This document shows positions 34,691 to 43,268 of a DNA stretch of 64,000 bases, piece after piece. Positions within the stretch are counted from its first letter, which is position 1. Each line of letters opens with the position of its first letter. The notes beneath the pieces were generated by a model that worked only from the letters and a program-made list of their open reading frames with translations, ran no database searches and was not told the origin of the DNA. The stretch covers positions 62,001 to 126,000 of the forward strand of contig JAZQBL010000046.1 in NCBI GenBank assembly GCA_045545665.1, in the 5' to 3' direction. This stretch comes from RGIG7213 sp045545665. GTDB taxonomy: Bacteria; Bacillota; Clostridia; Oscillospirales; CAG-272. The position numbers and the translations under genes are program-made.

Positions 34691-34720
34691 ATTCGGCAGA
34701 GGAAATTTCCTCTGCCGAAT
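34691..34720. repeat. Perfect 30-bp palindrome
   Basis: Two 15-base arms with core CGGCAGAGGAAAT, no loop, lie between the terminator of the oppA-like gene and the end of the converging small membrane gene. A T-run is absent on either side, so it is not a standard terminator, though it could work as one for the minus-strand gene. Confidence 0.6.
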
Positions 34721-34773
34721 CTGTGCTGCCGTATTCTCCTTAACAACGGAGAAATATGGAGTTTTGAGCTTTA

Positions 34774-35010
34774 TTATTTTAAGATCTTCAAAAATACAAG
34801 GATAGATATAATTATACCGATGAAAACATATAAGTCGACAATACCGCCGATAATACCGACGATAAGGTTGATAATAGGAAATTTTGCAATGATACCGATA
34901 AGTATACCTGCAATAATACCTATTACGAGATAAACGATTATTCTCGTTGCAAGCTTTCCGGCAGTGTTTGCCGAAAATGCGTGAGGAAATAATTTTTTAA
35001 GTGCGTCCAT
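34774..35010 (-). CDS. Small Gly/Ile-rich membrane protein
   Basis: 78-aa protein with a short basic N-terminus (MDALKKLFPHAFSANTAGKL) and two to three helices rich in Ile/Gly (IIAGILIGIIAKF, LIVGIIGGIVDLYV). The start at 35010 is chosen for its AAAGGGGG ribosome site. Similar small membrane proteins of unknown role are frequent in Clostridia. It stands alone between a palindrome and the terminator at 35092-35130. Confidence 0.75.
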   Translation of the reverse strand: MDALKKLFPHAFSANTAGKLATRIIVYLVIGIIAGILIGIIAKFPIINLIVGIIGGIVDLYVFIGIIISILVFLKILK

Positions 35011-35091
35011 GATCGCGCCCCCTTTCTTACTTATGAAGATATTATACAGCAAAACAAAAAATGTGTCAAGATAATTTGACCGGAATAAATG

Positions 35092-35130
35092 AAAAAACGG
35101 CTTTCCGCTGCTAAAAGAAAGCCGTTTTTT
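35092..35130. terminator. Bidirectional terminator of the acyl-CoA ligase gene
   Basis: AAAAAACGGCTTTC..GAAAGCCGTTTTTT, a 14-bp stem, placed 30 bp past the ligase stop on the minus strand. Confidence 0.9.
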
Positions 35131-35159
35131 CGTTTAGGAAGTTTTATCTTTGTAAGTGA

Positions 35160-36842
35160 TCAGCGTTTTAAATTTTCTTCGTCCGTTCTTTTTATCTTCT
35201 TCGTTGTCGTCTTTACAAATTCCGTCTTTCTCACAACGACCGAATGGATGTGCTTGAAGTGCGCCTGCTCTGCATTCACGCTTTTCACAAGTGCTTTAAG
35301 CAAAAGCTTTACACGTTCGTCATAGCTTTTATCCGTATTTTTGTCCTTTTCAAGCGCTTCTTTTACACCGTCGCCGTCGGGATATATGAACGCCGTCACG
35401 ACGCTGTCGCCCGTTGCGGGATTCAAGACGTCGGCAACCATACATTCACACACCAAAGGGGATGCTTCAAGCTTCGCTTCAAGTTCCTCGGGCTGTATCT
35501 TTTTACCGTTTTTCAACACGATCATACTTTTGATCCTGCCGGTTACAGTATACGTGCCGTCTTCGTTACGCCGTCCGAGGTCGCCTGTATAAAACCAGCC
35601 GTCCTTCAAGACCTTTGACGTTTCTGTTTCGTCGTTATAATAGCCGAGCATAACGTTCGGGCCTTTTACGGCGATCTGACCGACACCGAACTCATCCGGA
35701 TCGTCGATCTTCACACTTACGTCGCATATGGGATATCCCGTGTGGTGTGCTCCCTTGCAAAAGTCATCGTGCATTATTATAACGGGTGACGTTTCCGTAA
35801 GACCGTAGCCGCAGTACACGTCAAATCCGAAGCTTGTAAACGCTTCGTAAAGCTCAGGTGAAAGGGGAGCCGCACCGCACAGAAAAGCTCGCAGTCTGCC
35901 CCCGAAAGCCTCATGCACCGTTTTGTATATCCTATCCGATGCATTGATGCCGACCCTCCTCAGCGATCTGTTTATCACGTCGGCGGCTTTCATCTTCGCC
36001 TTCATAGTATTATCATTTTTTATCTTTTTATTCAGCGTTGAATAAATATTTTGCAGTATCAGAGGAACAGTCACGAAAAGCGTCGGCTTGAATATTTTCA
36101 TATCCCCGACCATGCGGCGTATACTTTCGGCGTACGCAATACTTGCTCCGCAGTAAAGCACAGCAAGAAAGCCTGCAGTACATTCGTAGGTGTGGTGAAG
36201 CGGAAGAACGGAAAGCACACGGTCGGACGGTTCTACTTTTATGCGCTTTAAAACGCTCATTATATCACTGCAGATGTTGTACTGCGAAAGCATAACGCCC
36301 TTCGGCTTACCCGACGTTCCCGAGGTGAATATTATTATTCCCACACCGTCGGGGTCTGTTTTGTGGTTCTCGTACGATGCGTCACCGTTTTGGCGCAATG
36401 CGTTTCCCTCATCTATATATTCCGAAAGGCAGGAAAGATCAAACTGTGCGATCCCTGTTTTTTCCGCCGCCATTCTTCCTTCCGTGCAGTTTTCCGTATA
36501 TATTATCGCTTTGGCATCGGTCGTTGCGATTATATTTTCAACGTCGGAGCAAGTAAGCTCTTTATCCGTAGGAATTATAACTCCGACACCGCAGCATACG
36601 GCGAGGTACGACACAGCCCAGCCGTAGCAGTTTGAACCCATGAGAAGTATTTTTTGATCCTTCAGTCCCTTTGATACGAAAAAGGAAACGAGTGATTTTA
36701 TATCATCCAAGGCTTCACGGTACGTTACCGTCTTTACTTCGCCCTCTTCTTTATAAAGAAAGGCGGGATTTTGCGGATACGCTTCCGCCGAGCCTTCTAT
36801 AAGCTCCTTGAAATTTCTTATAAGTCTTATATCGTATATCAT
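35160..36842 (-). CDS. AMP-dependent acyl-CoA synthetase/ligase
   Basis: 560-aa adenylating enzyme that activates a carboxylic acid with ATP and CoA. The P-loop IIFTSGTSGKPKGVMLSQ, YGLTETSPV (A5), DGWFYTGDLGR and VLKNGKKIQPEELE (A10 Lys region) motifs are visible. Long-chain fatty acid is the family default; the actual acid is unknown. It overlaps or touches the anti-sigma gene (stop at 36842), so it may share the ECF sigma operon. Confidence 0.88.
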   Translation of the reverse strand: MIYDIRLIRNFKELIEGSAEAYPQNPAFLYKEEGEVKTVTYREALDDIKSLVSFFVSKGLKDQKILLMGSNCYGWAVSYLAVCCGVGVIIPTDKELTCSDVENIIATTDAKAIIYTENCTEGRMAAEKTGIAQFDLSCLSEYIDEGNALRQNGDASYENHKTDPDGVGIIIFTSGTSGKPKGVMLSQYNICSDIMSVLKRIKVEPSDRVLSVLPLHHTYECTAGFLAVLYCGASIAYAESIRRMVGDMKIFKPTLFVTVPLILQNIYSTLNKKIKNDNTMKAKMKAADVINRSLRRVGINASDRIYKTVHEAFGGRLRAFLCGAAPLSPELYEAFTSFGFDVYCGYGLTETSPVIIMHDDFCKGAHHTGYPICDVSVKIDDPDEFGVGQIAVKGPNVMLGYYNDETETSKVLKDGWFYTGDLGRRNEDGTYTVTGRIKSMIVLKNGKKIQPEELEAKLEASPLVCECMVADVLNPATGDSVVTAFIYPDGDGVKEALEKDKNTDKSYDERVKLLLKALVKSVNAEQAHFKHIHSVVVRKTEFVKTTTKKIKRTDEENLKR

Positions 36843-37135
36843 TATTTACCCTTTTCGGAAAGCTCGCACAACAAAACGGCTGATAAGACCGTTACAAACG
36901 AAACGGCAAGCGCGCCTTTTACAAGCCTTCTTTTCTTTATCTTCTTTGCAAGCAGAGCGTAATTTCCCGAATTATCGCTCTGTGCATAAGCGGGATAAAA
37001 CGATTTTTCTTTGTAAAATTCCCGGCATTCGGGGCACTTTTTCAAATGCTTTTTTATAAGCTTTTTGCTTTCGTCGCTTGCAAATCCGTCACAGTATACA
37101 CCGTACAGATCCTTTACAACGTCACACATTTTCAT
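36842..37135 (-). CDS. Anti-sigma factor with zinc-finger-like N-terminus
   Basis: 97-aa membrane protein. The N-terminus contains the zf-HC2-type HxxxC..CxxC arrangement (IKKHLKKCPECREFY), followed by one membrane helix (about residues 68-88). The ATGA start at 37135 overlaps the sigma-factor stop, which couples the pair. It would hold the ECF sigma factor at the membrane until a signal arrives. The signal is not evident. Confidence 0.82.
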   Translation of the reverse strand: MKMCDVVKDLYGVYCDGFASDESKKLIKKHLKKCPECREFYKEKSFYPAYAQSDNSGNYALLAKKIKKRRLVKGALAVSFVTVLSAVLLCELSEKGK

Positions 37136-37611
37136 TTTGATAACTCCTTTTTGAGCATTTCCTTTGCTCTGTGAAATATCACCTTTGCAGTGGATTCGCA
37201 TATACCGAGGTATGAGGCGATATCGCGGTAAGATGAGTTTGCATATATCCGCAAAAACACGACGTCACGGTACTTTTCGGGAAGAGCCGATACAGCCTTT
37301 TTCACACGCTTTGCCTCGTACTCACGGCTCATTATCTCAACGGGATCGCCGTTTTCGTCCTCTTCGGTAACTTCAAGCTTTACAAATTTTATTTTATTTT
37401 TCCTCAAATAATTGTAGTACGTGTTTTTTGCGATCGCCGCAAGCCAGGTAAAAATCTCACAGCTTCCGTCGTACTTGCCGAAATTTACGTACGCACGGTA
37501 AAACGTCTCCTGTGTAATTTCTTCACACAAGGCAGAGTCGGAACAAAAGCCCGAAAGAAATCGGTAAACACGGGGAAAATATTCGTTGTATATATTCTCG
37601 AAGGCTTCCAT
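37132..37611 (-). CDS. ECF-type RNA polymerase sigma factor
   Basis: 159 aa. Region 2 runs about residues 5-75 (NEYFPRVYRFLSGFC, EITQETFYRAY), and region 4 about 100-155 (LPEKYRDVVFLRIYANSSYRDIASYLGICESTAKVIFHRAKEML). It is paired with an overlapping anti-sigma gene. Its own autoregulatory promoter (AAC/GTC type) could not be recognised upstream. Confidence 0.92.
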   Translation of the reverse strand: MEAFENIYNEYFPRVYRFLSGFCSDSALCEEITQETFYRAYVNFGKYDGSCEIFTWLAAIAKNTYYNYLRKNKIKFVKLEVTEEDENGDPVEIMSREYEAKRVKKAVSALPEKYRDVVFLRIYANSSYRDIASYLGICESTAKVIFHRAKEMLKKELSK

Positions 37612-37803
37612 GCCGTCCTCCTTTCATCATACGTATGTTAATACCCAAAATACGAAAAAAGTTTCACGTTTTTTGAAAATTTTAAAAAATATTTTTTGCT
37701 TCGCACTTGTGCTGCCGCTCACACCTCGGCTCATTTCAAGAAAAGAGCGGAGCTTGCGGGTTTAATTTCGGTTTGTTGATAGATCAGAGTTAAAATAAAT
37801 AAT

Positions 37804-37830
37804 AATCTCGGCAGTATTACTGCCGAGATT
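37804..37830 (-). terminator. metA terminator
   Basis: AATCTCGGCAGT..ACTGCCGAGATT stem with a TTATTTATTTT tail on the minus strand, 9 bp past the metA stop. Confidence 0.85.
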
Positions 37831-37838
37831 AAAGGTCA

Positions 37839-38753
37839 TCAAAGTTTTTCGAGGTCGTACGGAGTGTTCTGGTACACGAAATAGTTAAGCCAGTTCGAAA
37901 AGAGCAAATGTGCGTGCGAACGCCATTTGTTGGGCGGACGCTTCGTCGGGTCATCGTTTGGGAAATAGTTATACGGAACGTCGATGTCAAGCCCCTTATT
38001 TTTGTCTCTGAAATATTCAAGGGAGAGTGTATCGTAATCGTATTCACAGTGTCCCGTTATAAAGAAACGGCTGTTTGCATCGTCCGATATGAGGTACGGA
38101 CCGACAAGATCCGAGGAAGCAAGCACCTTGAGATTGAATGCCGCTTCAAGCTCGTGCTCGTTTATCGCGGAATGGCGCGAATGAGGCGCGTAAAAGCATT
38201 CATCAAAACCCCGCACTATGGGATGTGACGGTGCGTGTACCTTGTGCTCAAATATTCCGAAGGCTTTTTTGTCAAGCATATGCTTGCTTATTCCGTAGTG
38301 ATAGTAAAGCGCCGCCTGTGCCGCCCAGCAGATAAATACCGTGGAACAGACGTTTTTCTTTGCCCACTTGAATATTTCGCACAGCGCATCCCAATATTTG
38401 ACTTCCTTGAAATCAAGGTTTTCAACGGGTGCGCCCGTGACGATAAGACCGTCGAATTTTTTGTGCTTTATTTCATCGAAATCGGCATAGAAAAGCCCCA
38501 TATGCTCTTCCGAATAATTTTTCGACACGTGTCTGTCAACTCTGACAAGTGTCAGCTCTATCTGCAAGGACGTATTTGAAAGCAAGCGGACGAGCTGTGT
38601 TTCCGTCACTTCCTTCGTCGGCATAAGATTGAGTACGGCTATCTGCAAAGGACGGATATCCTGCGTCTCCGCACGTAACTTATTCATAACGAATATATTT
38701 TCACTTCTTAATATTTCAGCCGCGGGAAGCCCGTCGGGTATCTTAATAGGCAT
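37839..38753 (-). CDS. metA: Homoserine O-acyltransferase, probably acetyl-specific
   Basis: First committed step to methionine from homoserine. The 304-aa protein has the triad Cys142 (FICWAAQ), His235 and Glu237 (TGHCEYDY). Residue 111 is Glu (GAPVENLDF) where E. coli has Gly; in this family Glu111 is associated with acetyl-CoA rather than succinyl-CoA use, so the protein is probably an acetyltransferase in spite of its name. It forms a single-gene unit, and no S-box or other riboswitch was recognised in the short upstream gap. Confidence 0.92.
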   Translation of the reverse strand: MPIKIPDGLPAAEILRSENIFVMNKLRAETQDIRPLQIAVLNLMPTKEVTETQLVRLLSNTSLQIELTLVRVDRHVSKNYSEEHMGLFYADFDEIKHKKFDGLIVTGAPVENLDFKEVKYWDALCEIFKWAKKNVCSTVFICWAAQAALYYHYGISKHMLDKKAFGIFEHKVHAPSHPIVRGFDECFYAPHSRHSAINEHELEAAFNLKVLASSDLVGPYLISDDANSRFFITGHCEYDYDTLSLEYFRDKNKGLDIDVPYNYFPNDDPTKRPPNKWRSHAHLLFSNWLNYFVYQNTPYDLEKL

Positions 38754-38838
38754 ATTTCATCTCCGAAAAAAATATTAATACAGTTTACCATATTACAAGC
38801 TTTTTTTCAAGACTTGAATGTAAATTTTAATTAAAGCC

Positions 38839-39159
38839 TTATGCCATACTTTCTCTCAGTCTGTCATATTTGCAGTTGCGGAAATATAAGCACACGTCGA
38901 AGCAGATCTCGGCAAAATTCAGAATGTAGAAGAAAAAGCTGAGGAAGAATATAGCGCCGCTGCATCCCAAAACGGTAAGCTGGATCACCTTACGGAATAT
39001 ACCTATGGCGTATCCGATGAGCAAAAACACTTCAAAAAACAAGCTTTTTCCCTTTGCCGTCTTCGATACGAGCGATTTGCGTATGGAAATAGGCCAGGAA
39101 AGTCCGAAGCAAAGTATCGTAAAAGCTTCCATAAGTTCAGTGATAAAAGAAATCTCCAT
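38839..39159 (-). CDS. PQ-loop-like small membrane protein
   Basis: 106 aa with three hydrophobic segments. The phrase LSWPISIRKSLVSKTAKGKS matches the PQ-loop type turn seen in small SWEET/semiSWEET-like proteins. The role in this genome is unknown. It is read divergently from the LysR gene. Confidence 0.65.
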   Translation of the reverse strand: MEISFITELMEAFTILCFGLSWPISIRKSLVSKTAKGKSLFFEVFLLIGYAIGIFRKVIQLTVLGCSGAIFFLSFFFYILNFAEICFDVCLYFRNCKYDRLRESMA

Positions 39160-39174
39160 TTTTTAACCTCTGTC

Positions 39175-39203
39175 TTGACAAATTATTTTGAAGGTATTAT
39201 AAT
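39175..39203 (+). promoter_or_regulatory. LysR-gene promoter
   Basis: -35 TTGACA (39175-39180), 17-bp spacer, -10 TATAAT (39198-39203), 68 bp upstream of the LysR start. Confidence 0.8.
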
Positions 39204-39270
39204 ACAAATGTACGTATATGTAAAATGTATATCTGTTATATCGAATATATCATTTTAGTATGGAGGAGCT

Positions 39271-40155
39271 ATGAATATCAGCTACGATCATTACAGAATA
39301 TTTTATAACGTGGCAAAGTATAAAAGCTTCACACGAGCCGCCGAGGTCATGTATGCCAATCAGCCGAACCTGACAAGAGCTGTAAAAACTTTGGAAAAAC
39401 AGCTCGGATGTACGCTGTTTGAGCGTACGAACAAGGGCGTACAGCTTACGTCCGACGGGAAGGAGCTTTACGAGCATATTTCAATTGCCTTTGAGCATAT
39501 CGAAGCAGGTGAGCTTGCCGTGTCGGAAAAGCACAGTATGCAGAGGGGTGTGGTGTCCGTCGGAGCGACGGAGATAGCTTTGCGCTGTTTTCTTCTTCCC
39601 GTTTTGAGCCGTTATCACAAAATGTACCCGGGGATAAGAATAAAAATACTGAACGTATCGACTCCGCAGGCGCTTAAAATGATAAACAGCAGTCTTGTCG
39701 ATATTGCCATAGTCACAACGCCTGCCGATATAACCTCAAAGCTTTCGGTCGTGGATCTGTCATCCTTCAGAGAGGTGCCTGTGTGCAGTGATGAGCTTGA
39801 AGTCAAAAACGGAGCAGATATCCGCGATCTGCAAAACTACCCGATAATATCACTCGGAGAAGGCACATCGACGTTTGATTTTTACAGCGATGAATTTATA
39901 AAACGCGGCTGTGTTTTTTCTCCCGATATCGAAGCGGCAACGGCGGACCAGATAATGCCGCTTGTGAAGCACGGCCTCGGAATAGGCTTTGTGCCGGAGG
40001 ATTTTCTTGCCCTTGAGAGCGGTATAAGAAAAATAGAGCTTAAAGAAGAGCTTCCCAAAAGGGAAATAATCCTTGTAAGGAAGAAAGAGCACTCTCTTCC
40101 GCTTCCCGCAGAAAAGCTTGTCGGTATGTTTTTTGACAAAAATAATGAAATATAG
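39271..40155 (+). CDS. LysR-family transcriptional regulator
   Basis: 294 aa. The N-terminal winged HTH has YKSFTRAAEVMYANQPNLTRAVKTLEKQLGCTLFERTNKGVQLT, followed by a periplasmic-binding-like effector domain (about 90-290). It lies just upstream of the activase-dehydratase unit, with its own promoter, and may control it. The effector is unknown. Confidence 0.92.
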   Translation: MNISYDHYRIFYNVAKYKSFTRAAEVMYANQPNLTRAVKTLEKQLGCTLFERTNKGVQLTSDGKELYEHISIAFEHIEAGELAVSEKHSMQRGVVSVGATEIALRCFLLPVLSRYHKMYPGIRIKILNVSTPQALKMINSSLVDIAIVTTPADITSKLSVVDLSSFREVPVCSDELEVKNGADIRDLQNYPIISLGEGTSTFDFYSDEFIKRGCVFSPDIEAATADQIMPLVKHGLGIGFVPEDFLALESGIRKIELKEELPKREIILVRKKEHSLPLPAEKLVGMFFDKNNEI

Positions 40156-40257
40156 AAGACATCAAAGGTGAAAGACGTTTTGCGTGCTTTTGCCTTTTTT
40201 TGTACAAAGAAAAAAAGTTAGAAATAAAACAGTTTGCAAAATATTACATTTTGTATG

Positions 40258-40286
40258 TTGAAAAAAGAAGATAAAAGTTATATAAT
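40258..40286 (+). promoter_or_regulatory. Promoter of the activase operon
   Basis: -35 TTGAAA (40258-40263), 17-bp spacer, -10 TATAAT (40281-40286), followed by AGAAGGAGG in front of the first gene. Confidence 0.78.
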
Positions 40287-40319
40287 GTATAATTACAGAT
40301 AAAAGAAGGAGGCTTCGGG

Positions 40320-43268
40320 ATGAAGATTTATAACGTCGGACTCGATATAGGTTCTACCACGGCAAAGCTCGTAGTAAGCTGTGAGGGAAACACTGTATTC
40401 AGTGAGTACGCACGCCACATGGCGAAAACGAGAGAAAAATCACTGGAGCTTTTAAAAAAGGCTCGTCCGCTGATGACGGACGGTACTGTCAAAATAATGA
40501 TATCGGGCTCAGCGGGGCTCGGTCTTTCAAATGCCGCAAATATCCCGTACATACAGGAAGTTTTTGCCACCGGTGAGCTTGTGAAAAATATGAGCCCCGA
40601 TACGGACATAGTCGTTGAACTCGGCGGCGAGGATGCCAAAATAATATATTTCAAGGGCGCTCTTGATGAAAGAATGAACGGAAGCTGTGCAGGCGGAACG
40701 GGTGCTTTTATCGACCAGATGGCAAGCCTTATGGACGTCACACCCGACGAGCTTGATGAATTGAGCCTTCGCTCTGAGCAGATATATCCGATAGCTTCAC
40801 GCTGCGGAGTTTTTGCGAAAACGGATATACAGCCGCTTATAAATCAGGGCGCAAGAAAAGAAGATATTGCCGCGAGCATATACCAAGCGGTCGTAAACCA
40901 GACGATAGCGGGACTTGCGCGAGGCAGAAAAATAGAGGGAAAGGTAATGTTTTTGGGCGGTCCTCTTTACTATAACAAGGGACTGAGAAAAAGATTTACC
41001 GAAACGCTCAAGCTGACGGAAGAAACAGCACTTTTTCCCGATTACGGAAGGTTTTCCGTTGCCATGGGCGCGGCGTTCTGCTCGGACAAAAATAAAAATT
41101 CATATACGGCAGACGAGCTTATAGACAAAATAGAAAACGCAGTCGGCATATCTGAAAAAAGCGATACTCTCGAACCGCTTTTCGAAAACCGACAGCAGTA
41201 CGATGAGTTTTTGGCGCGCCACAGCAAGGCGGACGTTAAAAATACGGATATCGAAACGTATAAAGGCGACGCTTTCCTCGGTATTGACTGCGGCTCGACA
41301 ACGACAAAGCTTGCACTTATCGACAGCGACGGCGGACTTTTGTATACGTATTACGCATCAAACAAGGGCAACCCCGTTTCCGTTGTCAAAGAACAGCTTG
41401 AAATAATAAGAAAGAAATGTAAAAACATAAATATTGCCGCTTGTACCTCGACAGGATACGGTGAGGAGCTTGTAAAAAATGCCTTCCGTCTTGATTTCGG
41501 ACTTGTAGAAACCGCCGCGCATCTCAAGGCGGCAAAGCATTTCGACCCCGACGTGGAATTTCTCATAGATATCGGCGGACAGGATATAAAATGCTTCAAA
41601 ATAAAAGACGGTGTCATCGACAACATTATGCTCAATGAAGCATGCTCGTCGGGGTGCGGATCGTTCCTTGAGACGTTTGCACATACGATGAATATGTCAG
41701 TCGAAGAGTTTTCGAAGATCGGTCTTTTCTCAAAAGCACCCGTGAACCTCGGCTCGCGCTGTACTGTCTTTATGAATTCCTCCGTCAAGGAAGCGCAGAA
41801 AAACGGAGCATCCGTTGAAGATATCTCCGCAGGACTTTCCTGCAGTGTCGTAAACAACGCACTTTATAAAGTAATAAGAATAAATAATCCGGACGATCTC
41901 GGACGGCGGATAGTCGTTCAGGGCGGTACGTTCAATAACGATGCCGTTTTACGCAGCTTTGAAATGCAGACCAAGCGCCTTGTAACACGTCCGTCGATAG
42001 CAGGTATAATGGGCGCATACGGCGCCGCGCTTTACGCAAAAGAAAAACGAAACGCCCACACCTCGTCGCTTCTTACGGAATCAGAGCTTAATGAGTTCGT
42101 CCACACGGCAAAAACTGCACGCTGTGCAGGATGCGAAAACCGCTGTACGGTAACTGTAAACACGTTCTCCGGCGGAAGAAGATTCGTTTCGGGCAACAGA
42201 TGCGAAAAGATATTCGGTGTAGGTGCATCGAAAGAGCAAAACGATCTTCCCGATATATATAAAGAAAAACAAAAGCTCCTTTATTCACTTGAAAAGGAGA
42301 GCCGCGGAGACGTTAAGGTCGGGATCCCGATGGCACTGAATCTCTACGAAACGGCACCGCTTTGGCACGCTTTCTTCACGCATCTGGGCTGTAACGTGTT
42401 TTTCGGCGGAGGCGCTGACGTGCATTCGTATATGATAGGACAGCAGAGCATACCGTCCGATACCGCTTGCTATCCTGCAAAGCTTGTCCACGGTCAGATG
42501 ATAAAGCTGATAGAGCAAAAGCCCGACTTCATCTTCTACCCGTGTATGACTTGGAACTTTGACGAAAAGAAAGCCGATAACTGCTACAACTGCCCCCTCG
42601 TTGCATACTATCCCGAGGTCGTACACGGCAACATGGACGAGATCGGAAACATTCCGTTTTTGTATCCGTACCTCGATATAAACAATAAAAAACAGCTTGT
42701 AAACACGCTTTTTGACACCTTGAAGCCTCACGTAAACGTAAAGAAAAAGGATATTTCAGAGGGGCTCGACAAAGGCTTTGAGGCTATTGGAAAATACAGA
42801 GAAAAGATAAATTCTTTCGGAAAAAATGCCGTAAGATACGCTCGGGAAAACAAGCTTCCGATCATGGTGCTTGCAGGCAGACCGTATCATACGGACCCCT
42901 TGATAAACCACGGAATAAACGAGCTTGCAACACGTCTCGGCTTCGTCGTTATAAGCGAGGACGCCGCAGCATCAATGGCAGATATGCCGAACGTTTCGGT
43001 GCTTAATCAGTGGACGTACCATTCAAGAATGTACGCAGCGGCAAATTTCGTAAACAGAACGCCGTCAGCACAGCTCGTACAGCTCGTGTCCTTCGGCTGC
43101 GGACTCGATGCCATAACGACCGATGAGATACGTGACATTCTTTCAGTGGGCGGAAAGCTTTATACACAGCTGAAGATAGATGAAATAACAAACCTCGGCG
43201 CAGTCACGATAAGACTCCGCAGTCTTATCGCCGCACTTGAAGAACAAAGAGAGAAACGAAATGGATAG
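40320..43268 (+). CDS. 2-hydroxyacyl-CoA dehydratase activase-related protein
   Basis: 982 aa with three parts. Two ASKHA-type ATPase domains (BadF/BadG/BcrA/BcrD family) start GLDIGSTTAKLVV (residue 7) and GIDCGSTTTKLAL (about residue 320). Each has the iron-sulfur binding Cys motif (NGSCAGGTGAF and NEACSSGCGSF). A third region (about 620-970, DUF2229-like) carries CAGCENRC. In many Clostridia this is one protein of about 1400 aa ending in a dehydratase-like domain; here that domain is the next gene. Such proteins energise electrons for radical dehydratases, but the substrate is unknown. Confidence 0.9.
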   Translation: MKIYNVGLDIGSTTAKLVVSCEGNTVFSEYARHMAKTREKSLELLKKARPLMTDGTVKIMISGSAGLGLSNAANIPYIQEVFATGELVKNMSPDTDIVVELGGEDAKIIYFKGALDERMNGSCAGGTGAFIDQMASLMDVTPDELDELSLRSEQIYPIASRCGVFAKTDIQPLINQGARKEDIAASIYQAVVNQTIAGLARGRKIEGKVMFLGGPLYYNKGLRKRFTETLKLTEETALFPDYGRFSVAMGAAFCSDKNKNSYTADELIDKIENAVGISEKSDTLEPLFENRQQYDEFLARHSKADVKNTDIETYKGDAFLGIDCGSTTTKLALIDSDGGLLYTYYASNKGNPVSVVKEQLEIIRKKCKNINIAACTSTGYGEELVKNAFRLDFGLVETAAHLKAAKHFDPDVEFLIDIGGQDIKCFKIKDGVIDNIMLNEACSSGCGSFLETFAHTMNMSVEEFSKIGLFSKAPVNLGSRCTVFMNSSVKEAQKNGASVEDISAGLSCSVVNNALYKVIRINNPDDLGRRIVVQGGTFNNDAVLRSFEMQTKRLVTRPSIAGIMGAYGAALYAKEKRNAHTSSLLTESELNEFVHTAKTARCAGCENRCTVTVNTFSGGRRFVSGNRCEKIFGVGASKEQNDLPDIYKEKQKLLYSLEKESRGDVKVGIPMALNLYETAPLWHAFFTHLGCNVFFGGGADVHSYMIGQQSIPSDTACYPAKLVHGQMIKLIEQKPDFIFYPCMTWNFDEKKADNCYNCPLVAYYPEVVHGNMDEIGNIPFLYPYLDINNKKQLVNTLFDTLKPHVNVKKKDISEGLDKGFEAIGKYREKINSFGKNAVRYARENKLPIMVLAGRPYHTDPLINHGINELATRLGFVVISEDAAASMADMPNVSVLNQWTYHSRMYAAANFVNRTPSAQLVQLVSFGCGLDAITTDEIRDILSVGGKLYTQLKIDEITNLGAVTIRLRSLIAALEEQREKRNG

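Noticed and set aside
38754..38838. SAM riboswitch before metA
   Set aside because: The gap is only 85 bp and shows no S-box stems or conserved GA-rich core.
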